Below are positions 7,678 through 15,012 of a stretch of 31,890 bases of DNA, piece after piece (position 1 is the first letter of the stretch; every line of letters starts with the position of its first letter). Both the position numbers and the translations under genes were made by a program. The notes under the pieces are model-generated. The model worked only from the letters and a program-made list of their open reading frames with translations, had not been told where the DNA came from and made no database searches. Origin of the DNA: BM506 sp031581485 (lineage in GTDB: Bacteria; Desulfobacterota; Desulfobulbia; Desulfobulbales; SURF-16); assembly GCA_031581485.1 (NCBI GenBank), contig JAVLBA010000029.1, positions 1 to 31,890 on the forward strand. Reading direction: 5' to 3'.

Positions 7678-8439
7678 ATGAATGCAAAAACGATCAACCT
7701 GACCCTCAAGGTCTGGCGCCAAAAAAACAGCAGCGCCCCCGGCGCCCTGGCCACCTATACCCTGCGCAATATCGCCACGGCCATGTCCTTCCTGGAGATG
7801 CTCGACGTCCTCAATGAACAGCTGCTGCTCACCGGCGAGGAGCCGGTGGCCTTTGACCATGACTGTCGGGAGGGCATCTGCGGCATGTGCGGGGCCGTGG
7901 TCAACGGCCTGGCCCACGGCCCGGAGAAGGAGACCACCCTCTGCCAGCTCCACATGCGCCATTTCACAAGCGGCGACACCCTGGTGATCGAGCCCTTTCG
8001 GGCCCGGGCCTTCAAGGTGGTCAAAGACCTGGTGGTGGACCGCTCCGCCTTTGACGCCATTATCCAGGAGGGGGGCTATGTGTCGGTGAATGTGGGCGGC
8101 GCCCCGGACGCCAATGCCCTGCCCATCTCCCAAAAAAACGCCGACCAGGCCATGGACGCCGCCGCCTGCATCGGCTGCGGCGCCTGCGTGGCCGCCTGCC
8201 CCAATGCCGCGGCCATGCTCTTTGTCAGCGGCAAGATCTCCCAGCTGGCCCTGCTGCCCCAGGGCCATCCGGAACGCCAGGAGCGGGCCCTCAATATGGT
8301 GAAGAGCATGGATGAACAGGGCTTTGGTAACTGCACCAATGAGCGGGAGTGTGAGGCGGCCTGTCCCAAGGCCATCTCCATCCGCCACATCGCCCGCCTC
8401 AACCGCGAATATCTGAAGGCGGCTCTTTGCAGCGATTGA
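7678..8439 (+). CDS. sdhB: Succinate dehydrogenase/fumarate reductase, iron-sulphur subunit
   Basis: 253 aa. Three cluster motifs are complete: 2Fe-2S at C63, C68, C71 and C89 (CREGICGMC then C); 4Fe-4S at C164, C167, C170 and C174 (CIGCGACVAACP); and 3Fe-4S at C219, C225 and C229 (CTNERECEAACP). It links SdhA flavin to the haems of SdhC. The ATG at 7678 has AGGAAGG about 10 bases upstream. The 94-bp gap from sdhA shows no terminator, so sdhCAB is read as one operon. The 3' end converges on the oxidoreductase at 8473, with no clear terminator in the 33-bp gap. Confidence 0.97.
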   Translation: MNAKTINLTLKVWRQKNSSAPGALATYTLRNIATAMSFLEMLDVLNEQLLLTGEEPVAFDHDCREGICGMCGAVVNGLAHGPEKETTLCQLHMRHFTSGDTLVIEPFRARAFKVVKDLVVDRSAFDAIIQEGGYVSVNVGGAPDANALPISQKNADQAMDAAACIGCGACVAACPNAAAMLFVSGKISQLALLPQGHPERQERALNMVKSMDEQGFGNCTNERECEAACPKAISIRHIARLNREYLKAALCSD

Positions 8440-8472
8440 ACAGCATGGCGGGAGAACATTGCCTGTTGCCGC

Positions 8473-9942
8473 TCATTTTTTTTGTTCCTCCTCGCTGCTA
8501 CAGGCCCGACCCTTGAAGCTGAAGAAAAACTTCAGGCCTTTTTTTATCGGGCCGGAAAAAATCTTCGGCGCGAAAACCGAACTCACCACTTTCTTGTTGA
8601 TCTCGCCCAGGGTCGGGTAGGGGTGGATGGCCGAGGCTATTTTGGAAAGTCCCACCCCGCCGTTCATGATCGCCACCCACTCGCTTAACAGATTGCCGGC
8701 CTGCGGCCCGAGGATCTGAATCCCCAGAGGTTTCTCTCTGCCATCCAGCAGCAGTTTGATCCGGCCGACGCTTTCCCCTTCGGCCAGGGCCCGGTCGTTG
8801 CCCTCGAACTCTTCGCTGAAGACCGAATAGGCGGTCCCGGCCTGCTGGGCGCTTTTTTCATTCAGGCCGATGCTGGCCAGTTCCGGATGGGTATAGGTGC
8901 ACCAGGGCACATGGGTGTAATTGGTTTTTTTGGGGAGATGGAAGACGGCGTTGCTCAGCACCACGCCGCCCTCATAACCGGCCACGTGGGTAAACTGATA
9001 GCCGCCGTTGACGTCACCCGCCGCATAGATATGCCGGTGGCTGGTTCGGAGATGGCTGTTCACCTTGATGCCTTTATGGTCGAAAGGGATGTCTATTTTT
9101 TCAAGTCCGAGCCCGGCCACGTTGGGCGAGCGGCCCAGAGCCACCAGCAGCGCCTCGGCTTTGAGAGTCCTGGTCGCGCCAGCCCTGTCCTTGATCACCA
9201 CCTCCCGTGCCTCTCCCAGGTCGCCGACCCGCACCACCGTGGCGTTCATTGCAAAGACGACACCTTCCTTCTCAAGCTCCTGCTGGACGATAGCCGCCAT
9301 GTCCCGGTCTTCCTTGCTCAGGATCTGACCGCTGCGCTGGATCACCGTCACTTTGCTGCCGAGCCGGCAGAAGGCCTGGGCCATTTCCACGCCGATGGGC
9401 CCGGCACCGAGGATGATCAGCGAACCGGGCAGCCGGTGGAGAGAGAAGATCTCCCGATTGGTCAGATAGGGGGTTTCAGCGAGTCCTTCGATTGGCCGCA
9501 CCGCCGCGGAAGAGCCGGTAGCAATCACCCAACTGCGGGCGGAAATGGATTTGCCGTGCAAAGAGAGGGCATGCTCGTCAATGAATGCAGGATGGCCGAA
9601 CTCCACCTTTGCCCCGAGCTGGCAGAACCGTGCCACCGAGTCATGTTTCTGGATCACCCCGATCACGGAACGAATACGATCGGCAACCTGCCGGAAATCC
9701 ACAGGGGGCGGAGTCAGGGCCGGGAGTCCGAATTGCGCTCCATTTTTCATCAAATGATAGACATGGGCGCTCTTGATCAGGGTCTTGCTGGGCACGCAGC
9801 CGTAATGGAGGCAATCGCCGCCCAGTGCCTCCTCTTTTTCAATGAGCAGGGTCTTGGCGCCAAGCTGGGCCGCACCGGAGGCCACGGTAAGCCCGGCGGC
9901 CCCGCCGCCGATAATGCCGATGTCATAATCATAGTCAGCCAT
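8473..9942 (-). CDS. FAD-dependent pyridine nucleotide-disulfide oxidoreductase (mercuric-reductase-like/RclA-like)
   Basis: 489 aa. FAD motif IGGGAAGLTVASGAAQLG is at 10-27. The redox-active disulfide is C44 and C49 in GGDCLHYGCVPSK. A second nucleotide motif, LGAGPIGVEMAQAF, is near 180, and YAAGDVNG is the second FAD contact. His440 in HPYPTLGEI is the C-terminal catalytic histidine region. The pattern GGDC-x-x-x-GCVPSK is shared by MerA and its relatives, but there is no N-terminal metal-binding HMA domain and no C-terminal Cys-Cys pair, so Hg(II) reduction is unlikely. Lipoamide dehydrogenase is also less likely, since no 2-oxoacid dehydrogenase genes are nearby. The VTT membrane protein 19 bp upstream is a recurrent partner of this type of enzyme. 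RBS AGGAGA is clear. Substrate unknown. Confidence 0.88.
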   Translation of the reverse strand: MADYDYDIGIIGGGAAGLTVASGAAQLGAKTLLIEKEEALGGDCLHYGCVPSKTLIKSAHVYHLMKNGAQFGLPALTPPPVDFRQVADRIRSVIGVIQKHDSVARFCQLGAKVEFGHPAFIDEHALSLHGKSISARSWVIATGSSAAVRPIEGLAETPYLTNREIFSLHRLPGSLIILGAGPIGVEMAQAFCRLGSKVTVIQRSGQILSKEDRDMAAIVQQELEKEGVVFAMNATVVRVGDLGEAREVVIKDRAGATRTLKAEALLVALGRSPNVAGLGLEKIDIPFDHKGIKVNSHLRTSHRHIYAAGDVNGGYQFTHVAGYEGGVVLSNAVFHLPKKTNYTHVPWCTYTHPELASIGLNEKSAQQAGTAYSVFSEEFEGNDRALAEGESVGRIKLLLDGREKPLGIQILGPQAGNLLSEWVAIMNGGVGLSKIASAIHPYPTLGEINKKVVSSVFAPKIFSGPIKKGLKFFFSFKGRACSSEEEQKK

Positions 9943-9961
9943 GCTTTTTCTCCTGGTTCTG

Positions 9962-10696
9962 TTATGCGTCGGGGATGTCGTTTTGCGCCGGAACCGGCTT
10001 GAATTTCTTTTTATAGAGCGCCAAAAGTTTTTTTGCCATAATGGGGAAAAGACCGAGAACAGCGAAGGAAATCAGCACCCCCGGCGACATGATGCCGGAG
10101 AGGGAATCGATCTTGGCCAGCTCCTTGCCGGCGTTGACATACACCAGGGTGCCGGGCAGCATGCCGACCTGAGACACCCAGAAAAAGGTGAACAGCCGTA
10201 TCCGGGTGAGGCCCATGGCCAGATTGATCACGAAAAAGGGAAAAATCGGCACCAGACGCAGGGAAAAAAGGTAAAAGGCCCCCTCCTTTTCGATGCCGCT
10301 GTTGATGGCCGCAAGCTTAGCGCCGAATTTCTGCTGCACCCAGTCTTGTAAGAGAAAGCGGGAGACCGCGCAGGCCAGGGTGGCCCCGATGGTGCTGGCA
10401 AAGGAGACCACCACCGTGCCGATCACCAGACCGAACAGGCCGCCCCCGGCCAGGGTCATCACCGTCGCCCCCGGCAGCGACAGGGCGGTGACCACGATAT
10501 AGATCCCCATATAAATGGCGATCACGGCGAAGCGGTGCTCAAGATAGAGGGCCTGGAATTGTGCCTGCGACTCCTTGAGGTATTCCAGGGTGAAATAGTG
10601 GCCCAGTTCAAAATAGCGGAAGGCGATAATGCCGACGACGATAAGGCCGGCAATGATGATCTTTGGCAGGATTTTGTTGCTGTGCTCTTGTGGCAT
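9962..10696 (-). CDS. TVP38/TMEM64-family (VTT/SNARE-associated domain) membrane protein
   Basis: 244 aa from the ATG at 10696, with AGGTAAAG upstream; an ATG 41 codons earlier (10819) would add a polar stretch unusual for the family and has a weak site. Several hydrophobic helices are visible. The core LSLPGATVMTLAGGGLFG and FSLRLVPIFPFFVINLAMG are the hallmark segments of the VTT domain (glycine-rich re-entrant loop and R-x-x-P-x-x-P-x-x-x-N). Family members act in lipid scrambling or membrane homeostasis; the bacterial role is poorly defined. The gene lies 19 bp before the disulfide oxidoreductase, likely in one operon, suggesting a membrane redox or transport pairing (inference). Confidence 0.88.
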   Translation of the reverse strand: MPQEHSNKILPKIIIAGLIVVGIIAFRYFELGHYFTLEYLKESQAQFQALYLEHRFAVIAIYMGIYIVVTALSLPGATVMTLAGGGLFGLVIGTVVVSFASTIGATLACAVSRFLLQDWVQQKFGAKLAAINSGIEKEGAFYLFSLRLVPIFPFFVINLAMGLTRIRLFTFFWVSQVGMLPGTLVYVNAGKELAKIDSLSGIMSPGVLISFAVLGLFPIMAKKLLALYKKKFKPVPAQNDIPDA

Positions 10697-10944
10697 GTCT
10701 TTACCTGTGTGGTTTGTCGATCCGCCTCCCGCGTATTGTCTGGGGTTGGTTCGCTTCAGTTCGTTTTTGATGGCGATATCGGTTGCTTGCCGTTCGGAAG
10801 AGAAGATTTTCCGTGGCATCGAACATCTTTTTCAGAGATTAAAATCTACTCTTAAGAAAGTTTCCACTCTCACCCTACCAGGTCAGGCGGCGGTGGCAAT
10901 TTCTTCACTGTGATCACGGATAGATATACCAAGTGTTTATACTT

Positions 10945-10984
10945 TAATAAAAGAAAAGGTCCCTGTAGCCGTCACGGCTTCAGG
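10945..10984 (-). terminator. Rho-independent terminator of the GH15-DUF547 gene
   Basis: On the minus strand CCTGAAGCCG-TGA-CGGCTACAGG (10984-10962) pairs with one A-A mismatch and is followed by a T-rich tract (complement of 10948-10958). It overlaps the last codons and stop of the upstream gene. Confidence 0.6.
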
Positions 10985-13688
10985 TTTTTCTATTTAGGCT
11001 CCAGTTGTAATCCTGGTAGCTGACCCGGCAATCTTTGCCGTGGTTTATCAGGAGCTCTTTGGAGCGCTCGTCGTAAAGAAAGGCGGCGGCGAATTTCAGC
11101 CGGGCCGCGATGTCTTCGCCAAAATCCTTATGGTACCAGGCAAAAACCCGCGACAGCCGGACGCTTTTCCGGTGGACATCGACCTCCACACCGCCGCCGT
11201 TGACAAAGGTCTGGCCGGCAATTTCGAGCTCGTGGTCAAGATTATCGTGGGTATAGACCTCAATGGGCGGGCAGGAGCGGGAAGCACAGACCAGGGCAAA
11301 ATGAATGCGGGGATCCACTTCTTCAATGCTGAATTGCCGGCGGGGATCAGCATCGCCGAAAACGCGAAACAGGGAATTGGGCGGCTTGCGGTTGCCCCGT
11401 AAAATGCCGTGTTCGATATCATTGGGGGTGAATTCATGGCCCCCGATAGCGTAGGCGATTCTGGTGAAAAAGCTGCGCACTTCCTTGACCGAATCTCTTA
11501 TGTTGAGCTCAATGACGCCGTGGATGACAATCACGTTATACAGATTTATCCAGAATGCGGTCCTTGCCGCCTGGGTGGCCAAAGCAGCCGGATCAAATTT
11601 TTTCAGATTGTAGGTCAGCCGCAGAAAGCGCTGATAGAGCTCCGCGTGCTTCATCTGCTCATAGGCCACCCGCTGCTGCTGGAAAAAGGCGCCCCGTAAG
11701 AGATTCATGGTTGTTTTGAGTTCCGTGCCGAGAGCAGCGGAGGCCATATCTCCATCGGCTGGGCCGTTGTTGAGGATGTATTTGGGCGCCAGCACTTTTT
11801 TCTTCAGCAAATCCTTAAGCCCCGGACTCTTTTGCCCTTCGCCGGCGCTGATTCTCTCCTTTTCCCGGGCGTGCAAAAGACGGATAACGCTGTTGATGTA
11901 GCCGATATGGGTGAAGGCCTGGGGAAAATTTCCCAAGGGCTCCTGCCAGCGGACATCATATTCCTCGGCGAAAAGGCCCAGATGATTGGCGGTCCGCTCC
12001 AGTCTGCCCAGAAGATTCTCCGCCTCGCTCAGCCGGCCCAGGCCGATCAGGCAATCCACCAGCCAGAAAGTGCACAACAAGAACGTACCTTCCTCGCCGT
12101 CAAGCCCATCCGGTGCCTGGTATCTGTAGAGCAGGCCCTTATGGCTGAGGGAGTGGCGGGTGGCCTCGATGGTGGTAATTATCCGCGGGTCATCAAAGGG
12201 CAGAAAACCCAGGAGGGGCAGAAGCAGGTTGCTGGCATCAAGATCTTTGCCGTCATAATGCTGGATAAACGACTGCTGCTCCCGGCAATAGCCCTTGTCC
12301 AGCACCTCGTGCCTGATTTTTTCCCGCACAGAGCGCCAGGCCGCAAGGTCGGCGGGGAAGCCGTAGCGTTCGGCAATGATCAGCCCACGGTCCAGGGCGA
12401 CCCAGCACATTACTTTGGAGTAGACATAATGCCGCGGACCTCCCCTCACTTCCCAGATTCCATAATCGGGCTCCTGCCAGTGCGCGCTCACATAATCGCA
12501 GATGCCCCGTAAGGCGGGCCACAGTTTGATATCTATTTTGCCGACGTAATCGGAAAGCTTTGCTGCCGCCTCCATCAGTTCGCCATAGATGTCCATCTGC
12601 TTCTGCCTGGCGGCCGCATTGCCGATCCGGACCGGGCGGGAGCCCTTATAGCCGTCGAGATGGGCAAGCTCAACTTCGGCAAGATCGGTTTGGGGCCGCA
12701 GACCATACATGATCTGCAATTTATCAGTGCCGTGCCCGGCAATGGTCTTTTCGATCCAGCGCAGATAGCCTTCGGTCTCGGAAAGATGTCCCAGATGAAA
12801 GAGGGCGGTAAGGGTAAAGGATGTGTCTCGAATCCAGGTGAAGCGATAGTCCCAGTTGCGAATCCCGCCGATTTCCTCGGGCAGGGAGGTGGTTGCCGCA
12901 GCGGCAATGGTCCCGGTGGGATCAAAATAGAGGAGTTTCAGGGCCAGGGCTGATCGCTGCACCATCTCCTTAAAGGAGCCCAGGGACAAGGAACGACCGG
13001 TCTCACTGTGCGCCAGCCAGGTCTGCCAGAAATCTCTTGTTTCCTTCAGGGCCCGGCTGCACTCGAATTGGGTAAGGGCATGCAGATCTTCATGGTGACA
13101 GAAACTGCCCTCTTCTTCCCGGCCGCCGTGTGACGCCAGTTTGAACCATGCTTCCTCATTGGCGCTCATGGGCCAGGCCCCTTTTGCCTCCTCTTCACCA
13201 ATATCCATTACAAGGGAAGCGGTAAGGGCCATGCTCCACTGGCCCGCCCGGGCCATGACTCCGCCGTCAACCGCGATCAGCACAGGGTCCTGGCGGGCAT
13301 AGTCGAAGCGGGGCTGAAAAAGCAGCTGCAAGTCGATTTCCCCCCTTTCCACCAGGACATGGCGGTAAAAGAAAAGGTGATCCGCCTCTTTATCTTCATG
13401 GCCGGTGGGGGGGATATGCATGAAATCGGTGAGCCTGAGGATGCCGGTTCGGGTCCGAAAACGGGTGACCAGGACATTTGTTTCTGGCTCGTAACAGGCT
13501 GTTGAATCGAAAGCCCCTGCCGGCCGCACCTGGAATCTTCCCCCCTTGCTGTCATCCAGCAGGGCGCCAAAGACAAAGGGCGAGTCAATGAAAGGGAAAC
13601 AGAGCCAGTCACAGGAGCCGTCCAGGCCGATCAAGGCAATGGTTCGCAGGTTGCCGATTATGCCGTAGTCACTGATTTTTTTATACAT
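10980..13688 (-). CDS. GH15 glucoamylase/trehalase-like enzyme fused to a C-terminal DUF547 domain
   Basis: 902 aa from the ATG at 13688, which gives the usual family start MYKKISDYGIIGN; a TTG at 13736 or GTG at 13709 cannot be excluded. Residues 1 to about 635 are a complete GH15 protein: IGLDGSCDWLCFPFIDSPFVFGALL at the start of the N-terminal beta-sandwich, RNWDYRFTWIRD near 276-287 in the (alpha/alpha)6 barrel, Glu413 in GIWEVRGG as probable general acid, and Glu575/576 in FAEEYDV with LGNFPQAFTHI for the base. It should hydrolyse alpha-glucosides such as trehalose or starch fragments; no signal peptide, so cytoplasmic. Residues about 665-900 match DUF547 (AFWINLYNVIVIHGVI near 708, NDIEHGILRGN, CASRSCPPI near 799), a domain of unknown function. 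A simple GH15 enzyme is about 600-660 aa, so the fusion is notable. DUF547 is unlikely to be an assembly artefact: the frame runs straight through. Confidence 0.85.
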   Translation of the reverse strand: MYKKISDYGIIGNLRTIALIGLDGSCDWLCFPFIDSPFVFGALLDDSKGGRFQVRPAGAFDSTACYEPETNVLVTRFRTRTGILRLTDFMHIPPTGHEDKEADHLFFYRHVLVERGEIDLQLLFQPRFDYARQDPVLIAVDGGVMARAGQWSMALTASLVMDIGEEEAKGAWPMSANEEAWFKLASHGGREEEGSFCHHEDLHALTQFECSRALKETRDFWQTWLAHSETGRSLSLGSFKEMVQRSALALKLLYFDPTGTIAAAATTSLPEEIGGIRNWDYRFTWIRDTSFTLTALFHLGHLSETEGYLRWIEKTIAGHGTDKLQIMYGLRPQTDLAEVELAHLDGYKGSRPVRIGNAAARQKQMDIYGELMEAAAKLSDYVGKIDIKLWPALRGICDYVSAHWQEPDYGIWEVRGGPRHYVYSKVMCWVALDRGLIIAERYGFPADLAAWRSVREKIRHEVLDKGYCREQQSFIQHYDGKDLDASNLLLPLLGFLPFDDPRIITTIEATRHSLSHKGLLYRYQAPDGLDGEEGTFLLCTFWLVDCLIGLGRLSEAENLLGRLERTANHLGLFAEEYDVRWQEPLGNFPQAFTHIGYINSVIRLLHAREKERISAGEGQKSPGLKDLLKKKVLAPKYILNNGPADGDMASAALGTELKTTMNLLRGAFFQQQRVAYEQMKHAELYQRFLRLTYNLKKFDPAALATQAARTAFWINLYNVIVIHGVIELNIRDSVKEVRSFFTRIAYAIGGHEFTPNDIEHGILRGNRKPPNSLFRVFGDADPRRQFSIEEVDPRIHFALVCASRSCPPIEVYTHDNLDHELEIAGQTFVNGGGVEVDVHRKSVRLSRVFAWYHKDFGEDIAARLKFAAAFLYDERSKELLINHGKDCRVSYQDYNWSLNRKT

Positions 13689-13755
13689 CCACCTGTCGGC
13701 CCCCCCCACTTTTATTTTGCCTTGGCCGCTGGTCAAGGGTCTTGCGGCCTGAACC

Positions 13756-13769
13756 GCTCAAATTTGAGC
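13756..13769. promoter_or_regulatory. 14-bp palindrome upstream of the GH15-DUF547 gene
   Basis: GCTCAAATTTGAGC is a perfect palindrome 68 bp before the chosen start of the glycosidase and 11 bp after the stop of the DoxX remnant. It could be an operator; no T-run supports a terminator on the minus strand. Confidence 0.3.
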
Positions 13770-13779
13770 TTTTAAAACA

Positions 13780-13935
13780 TTAGCATACTTTCAGGGGATA
13801 GGTGTTTAGGCACTGAGAGTCAGCGGCGGCGTGTTCGGGATTGATGAATTTATCCAGATTCCAGACCAGCATTACCAAGGCTACGGGCAGACGTAAGGAG
13901 AAGAGCGAAAAGGTAAGGCGGTTCGGACTTTGCAT
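13780..13935 (-). pseudogene. Truncated DoxX-like membrane protein remnant
   Basis: The ATG at 13935 (AAGGT 12 bases upstream) starts a 51-residue frame: a hydrophobic stretch LRLPVALVMLVWNLDKFINP followed by EHAAA. This matches the beginning of DoxX-like membrane proteins, which open with a similar helix and W-x-x-DKF-x-x-PEH motif and continue for another 80-100 residues with three more helices. Here the sequence departs after EHAAA into an unrelated tail and stops at 13780. Only 91 bp remain before the glycosidase start, too little for the missing helices in any frame, so the 3' part is deleted rather than frameshifted. A functional 51-aa protein is possible but less likely. Confidence 0.5.
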
Positions 13936-14059
13936 GGTTTTTTTCTGACCTTGTTGAACTGTCGGCGGATGGAGAGGGGTCACTTCGAGCAGTTCAAGGC
14001 AGAAAGGCGACCACGACCATCGCATCCGCACTCGCGCCTTCGCTGCCACTAAATCTGGA

Positions 14060-14089
14060 CCTATACCCTCGTTCAGGCAAGGGTATAGG
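14060..14089. repeat. 10-bp inverted repeat downstream of the cytochrome c gene
   Basis: CCTATACCCT and its exact complement are separated by ten bases. It lies 20 bp after the cytochrome stop and could end or stabilise that transcript, but there is no T-run following it on the minus strand. Confidence 0.4.
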
Positions 14090-14108
14090 CGTTGACGATT
14101 TTGCTGGA

Positions 14109-14492
14109 TCAGCAGCCTTCGATTTTCCTCTTGGTTTTTTGCGTTCCCTTCTTGGCGACCAGGGTTTCCATATAGGCGACCAGATTCTGCATTTCTTTGC
14201 CCTCCGTGTCGATGGCGCTTCCTTTCATGGGGTTTTCAATGCAGACATTGACGACGTCCTCAATACTGTTTTTGTCCATCCCCATGATGGTAAGCTGTTG
14301 ACGATCAAACAGATCAGGGCCCAGACCTTTTCCGCCAGGGTGGCATGTCTGGCAGGATTTGCCGCTGGTGCCGCCGCCAAGGGTGGGGCTCTCAAACAGC
14401 GCCTTCCCTTTGTCAATGTCTGCCGCATAGGCGAGGGAAAGGGTTCCCGCCATGACCAATGCCGTTGCCAGAATGAACATTTTTTCTTTCAT
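14109..14492 (-). CDS. Periplasmic monohaem c-type cytochrome
   Basis: 127 aa. Signal peptide 1-23 (MKEKMFILATALVMAGTLSLAY, cleavage near AYA-AD). One haem motif, CQTCH, is at 47-51, within GKSCQTCHPGGKGLGPDL; Met89 in ENPMKG is the likely sixth ligand, as in small class I cytochromes. The opening DIDKGKALFESPTLGG is typical of the fold. It should shuttle electrons in the periplasm; its partner is unknown. The ATG at 14492 has AAGGAG seven bases upstream. An FNR-like box about 90 bp upstream suggests control by oxygen or redox state. A DoxX-like remnant and the GH15-DUF547 gene follow on the same strand. Confidence 0.9.
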   Translation of the reverse strand: MKEKMFILATALVMAGTLSLAYAADIDKGKALFESPTLGGGTSGKSCQTCHPGGKGLGPDLFDRQQLTIMGMDKNSIEDVVNVCIENPMKGSAIDTEGKEMQNLVAYMETLVAKKGTQKTKRKIEGC

Positions 14493-14554
14493 GATGCGCT
14501 CCTTTTATGCAGTGAATGAAATAGAGGCCAGACGATTTCGCCTAACCTTCCATA

Positions 14555-14620
14555 GTTGCTACTGGTGAGCCTTGTTGTCTTGATCCAGAGCAAGGGGGGG
14601 ACTTATTCACCGGCAGTAAC
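14555..14620. repeat. Long imperfect dyad with inner stem
   Basis: GTTGCTACTGGTGA (14555-14568) can pair with TCACCGGCAGTAAC (14607-14620) over 14 positions with two G-U wobbles and one mismatch. Inside it CCTTG (14570-14574) pairs with CAAGG (14591-14595). This could be a structured leader RNA or a protein-binding region. Confidence 0.35.
14580..14593. promoter_or_regulatory. FNR/CRP-family box upstream of the cytochrome c gene
   Basis: TTGATCCAGAGCAA matches the FNR consensus TTGAT-N4-ATCAA at nine of ten specified bases. Its centre is about 94 bp from the cytochrome ATG, so an activator bound near -41 would place the transcript start around 14545 and leave a leader of about 50 nt, a plausible arrangement. 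No clear -10 hexamer supports it. Confidence 0.5.
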
Positions 14621-15012
14621 GGAATCCCCATGTTTCGGTTATCCGGCTGGTCAGTTCGGGCACCATCAAAGTGCCTCCTGACAAATAAATCATCCGGTCT
14701 TCAGGAAAAAAACGTCAAGCTTTTTCTTTAAAAATGTTGTCGATGTTGCACCCAGGTGGAGGGTAAAGCTGGCCGCGATATTGGCGACAGACCCTTTTTT
14801 GCTCTCTTTCTCTGGCCGTGCATTACATCCCCCCGTGACAAGACCCTGCCACTCCTTACCCTGGCGGGCTCTCCCCAAGGCCATCGTCATGTGCCACATC
14901 GTCCGAACTGCAACCGCTTGGCCGTATCCTATTGACTTTCCTGATATAAATTATGAAGATACCTTGAGTAGTTTGGGATGAAAAGCGCCGGCAGTCTGGG
15001 GGAGGAATGGCA

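Larger units (their letters stand above)
14493..15012. other. Divergent intergenic region, cytochrome c / fapA
   Basis: About 520 bp with no credible gene. It contains the FNR-like box and the long dyad described separately (14555-14620). The part from 14640 to 15000 shows only weak structure; TTGACT at 14932 upstream of an AT-rich stretch is a possible -35 element for fapA, but no well-spaced -10 follows. Confidence 0.45.

Noticed and set aside
6195..7754. 519-codon open frame antisense to sdhA
   Set aside because: Antisense to a gene with intact FAD motifs; no family resemblance or start site.
8473..9942. Mercuric reductase (merA)
   Set aside because: Shares the redox motif but lacks the metal-binding N-terminal domain and the C-terminal Cys-Cys, and no mer operon genes are near.
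14060..14089. Strong intrinsic terminator after the cytochrome c gene
   Set aside because: The stem is good, but no T-run follows on the minus strand, so it is listed only as an inverted repeat.
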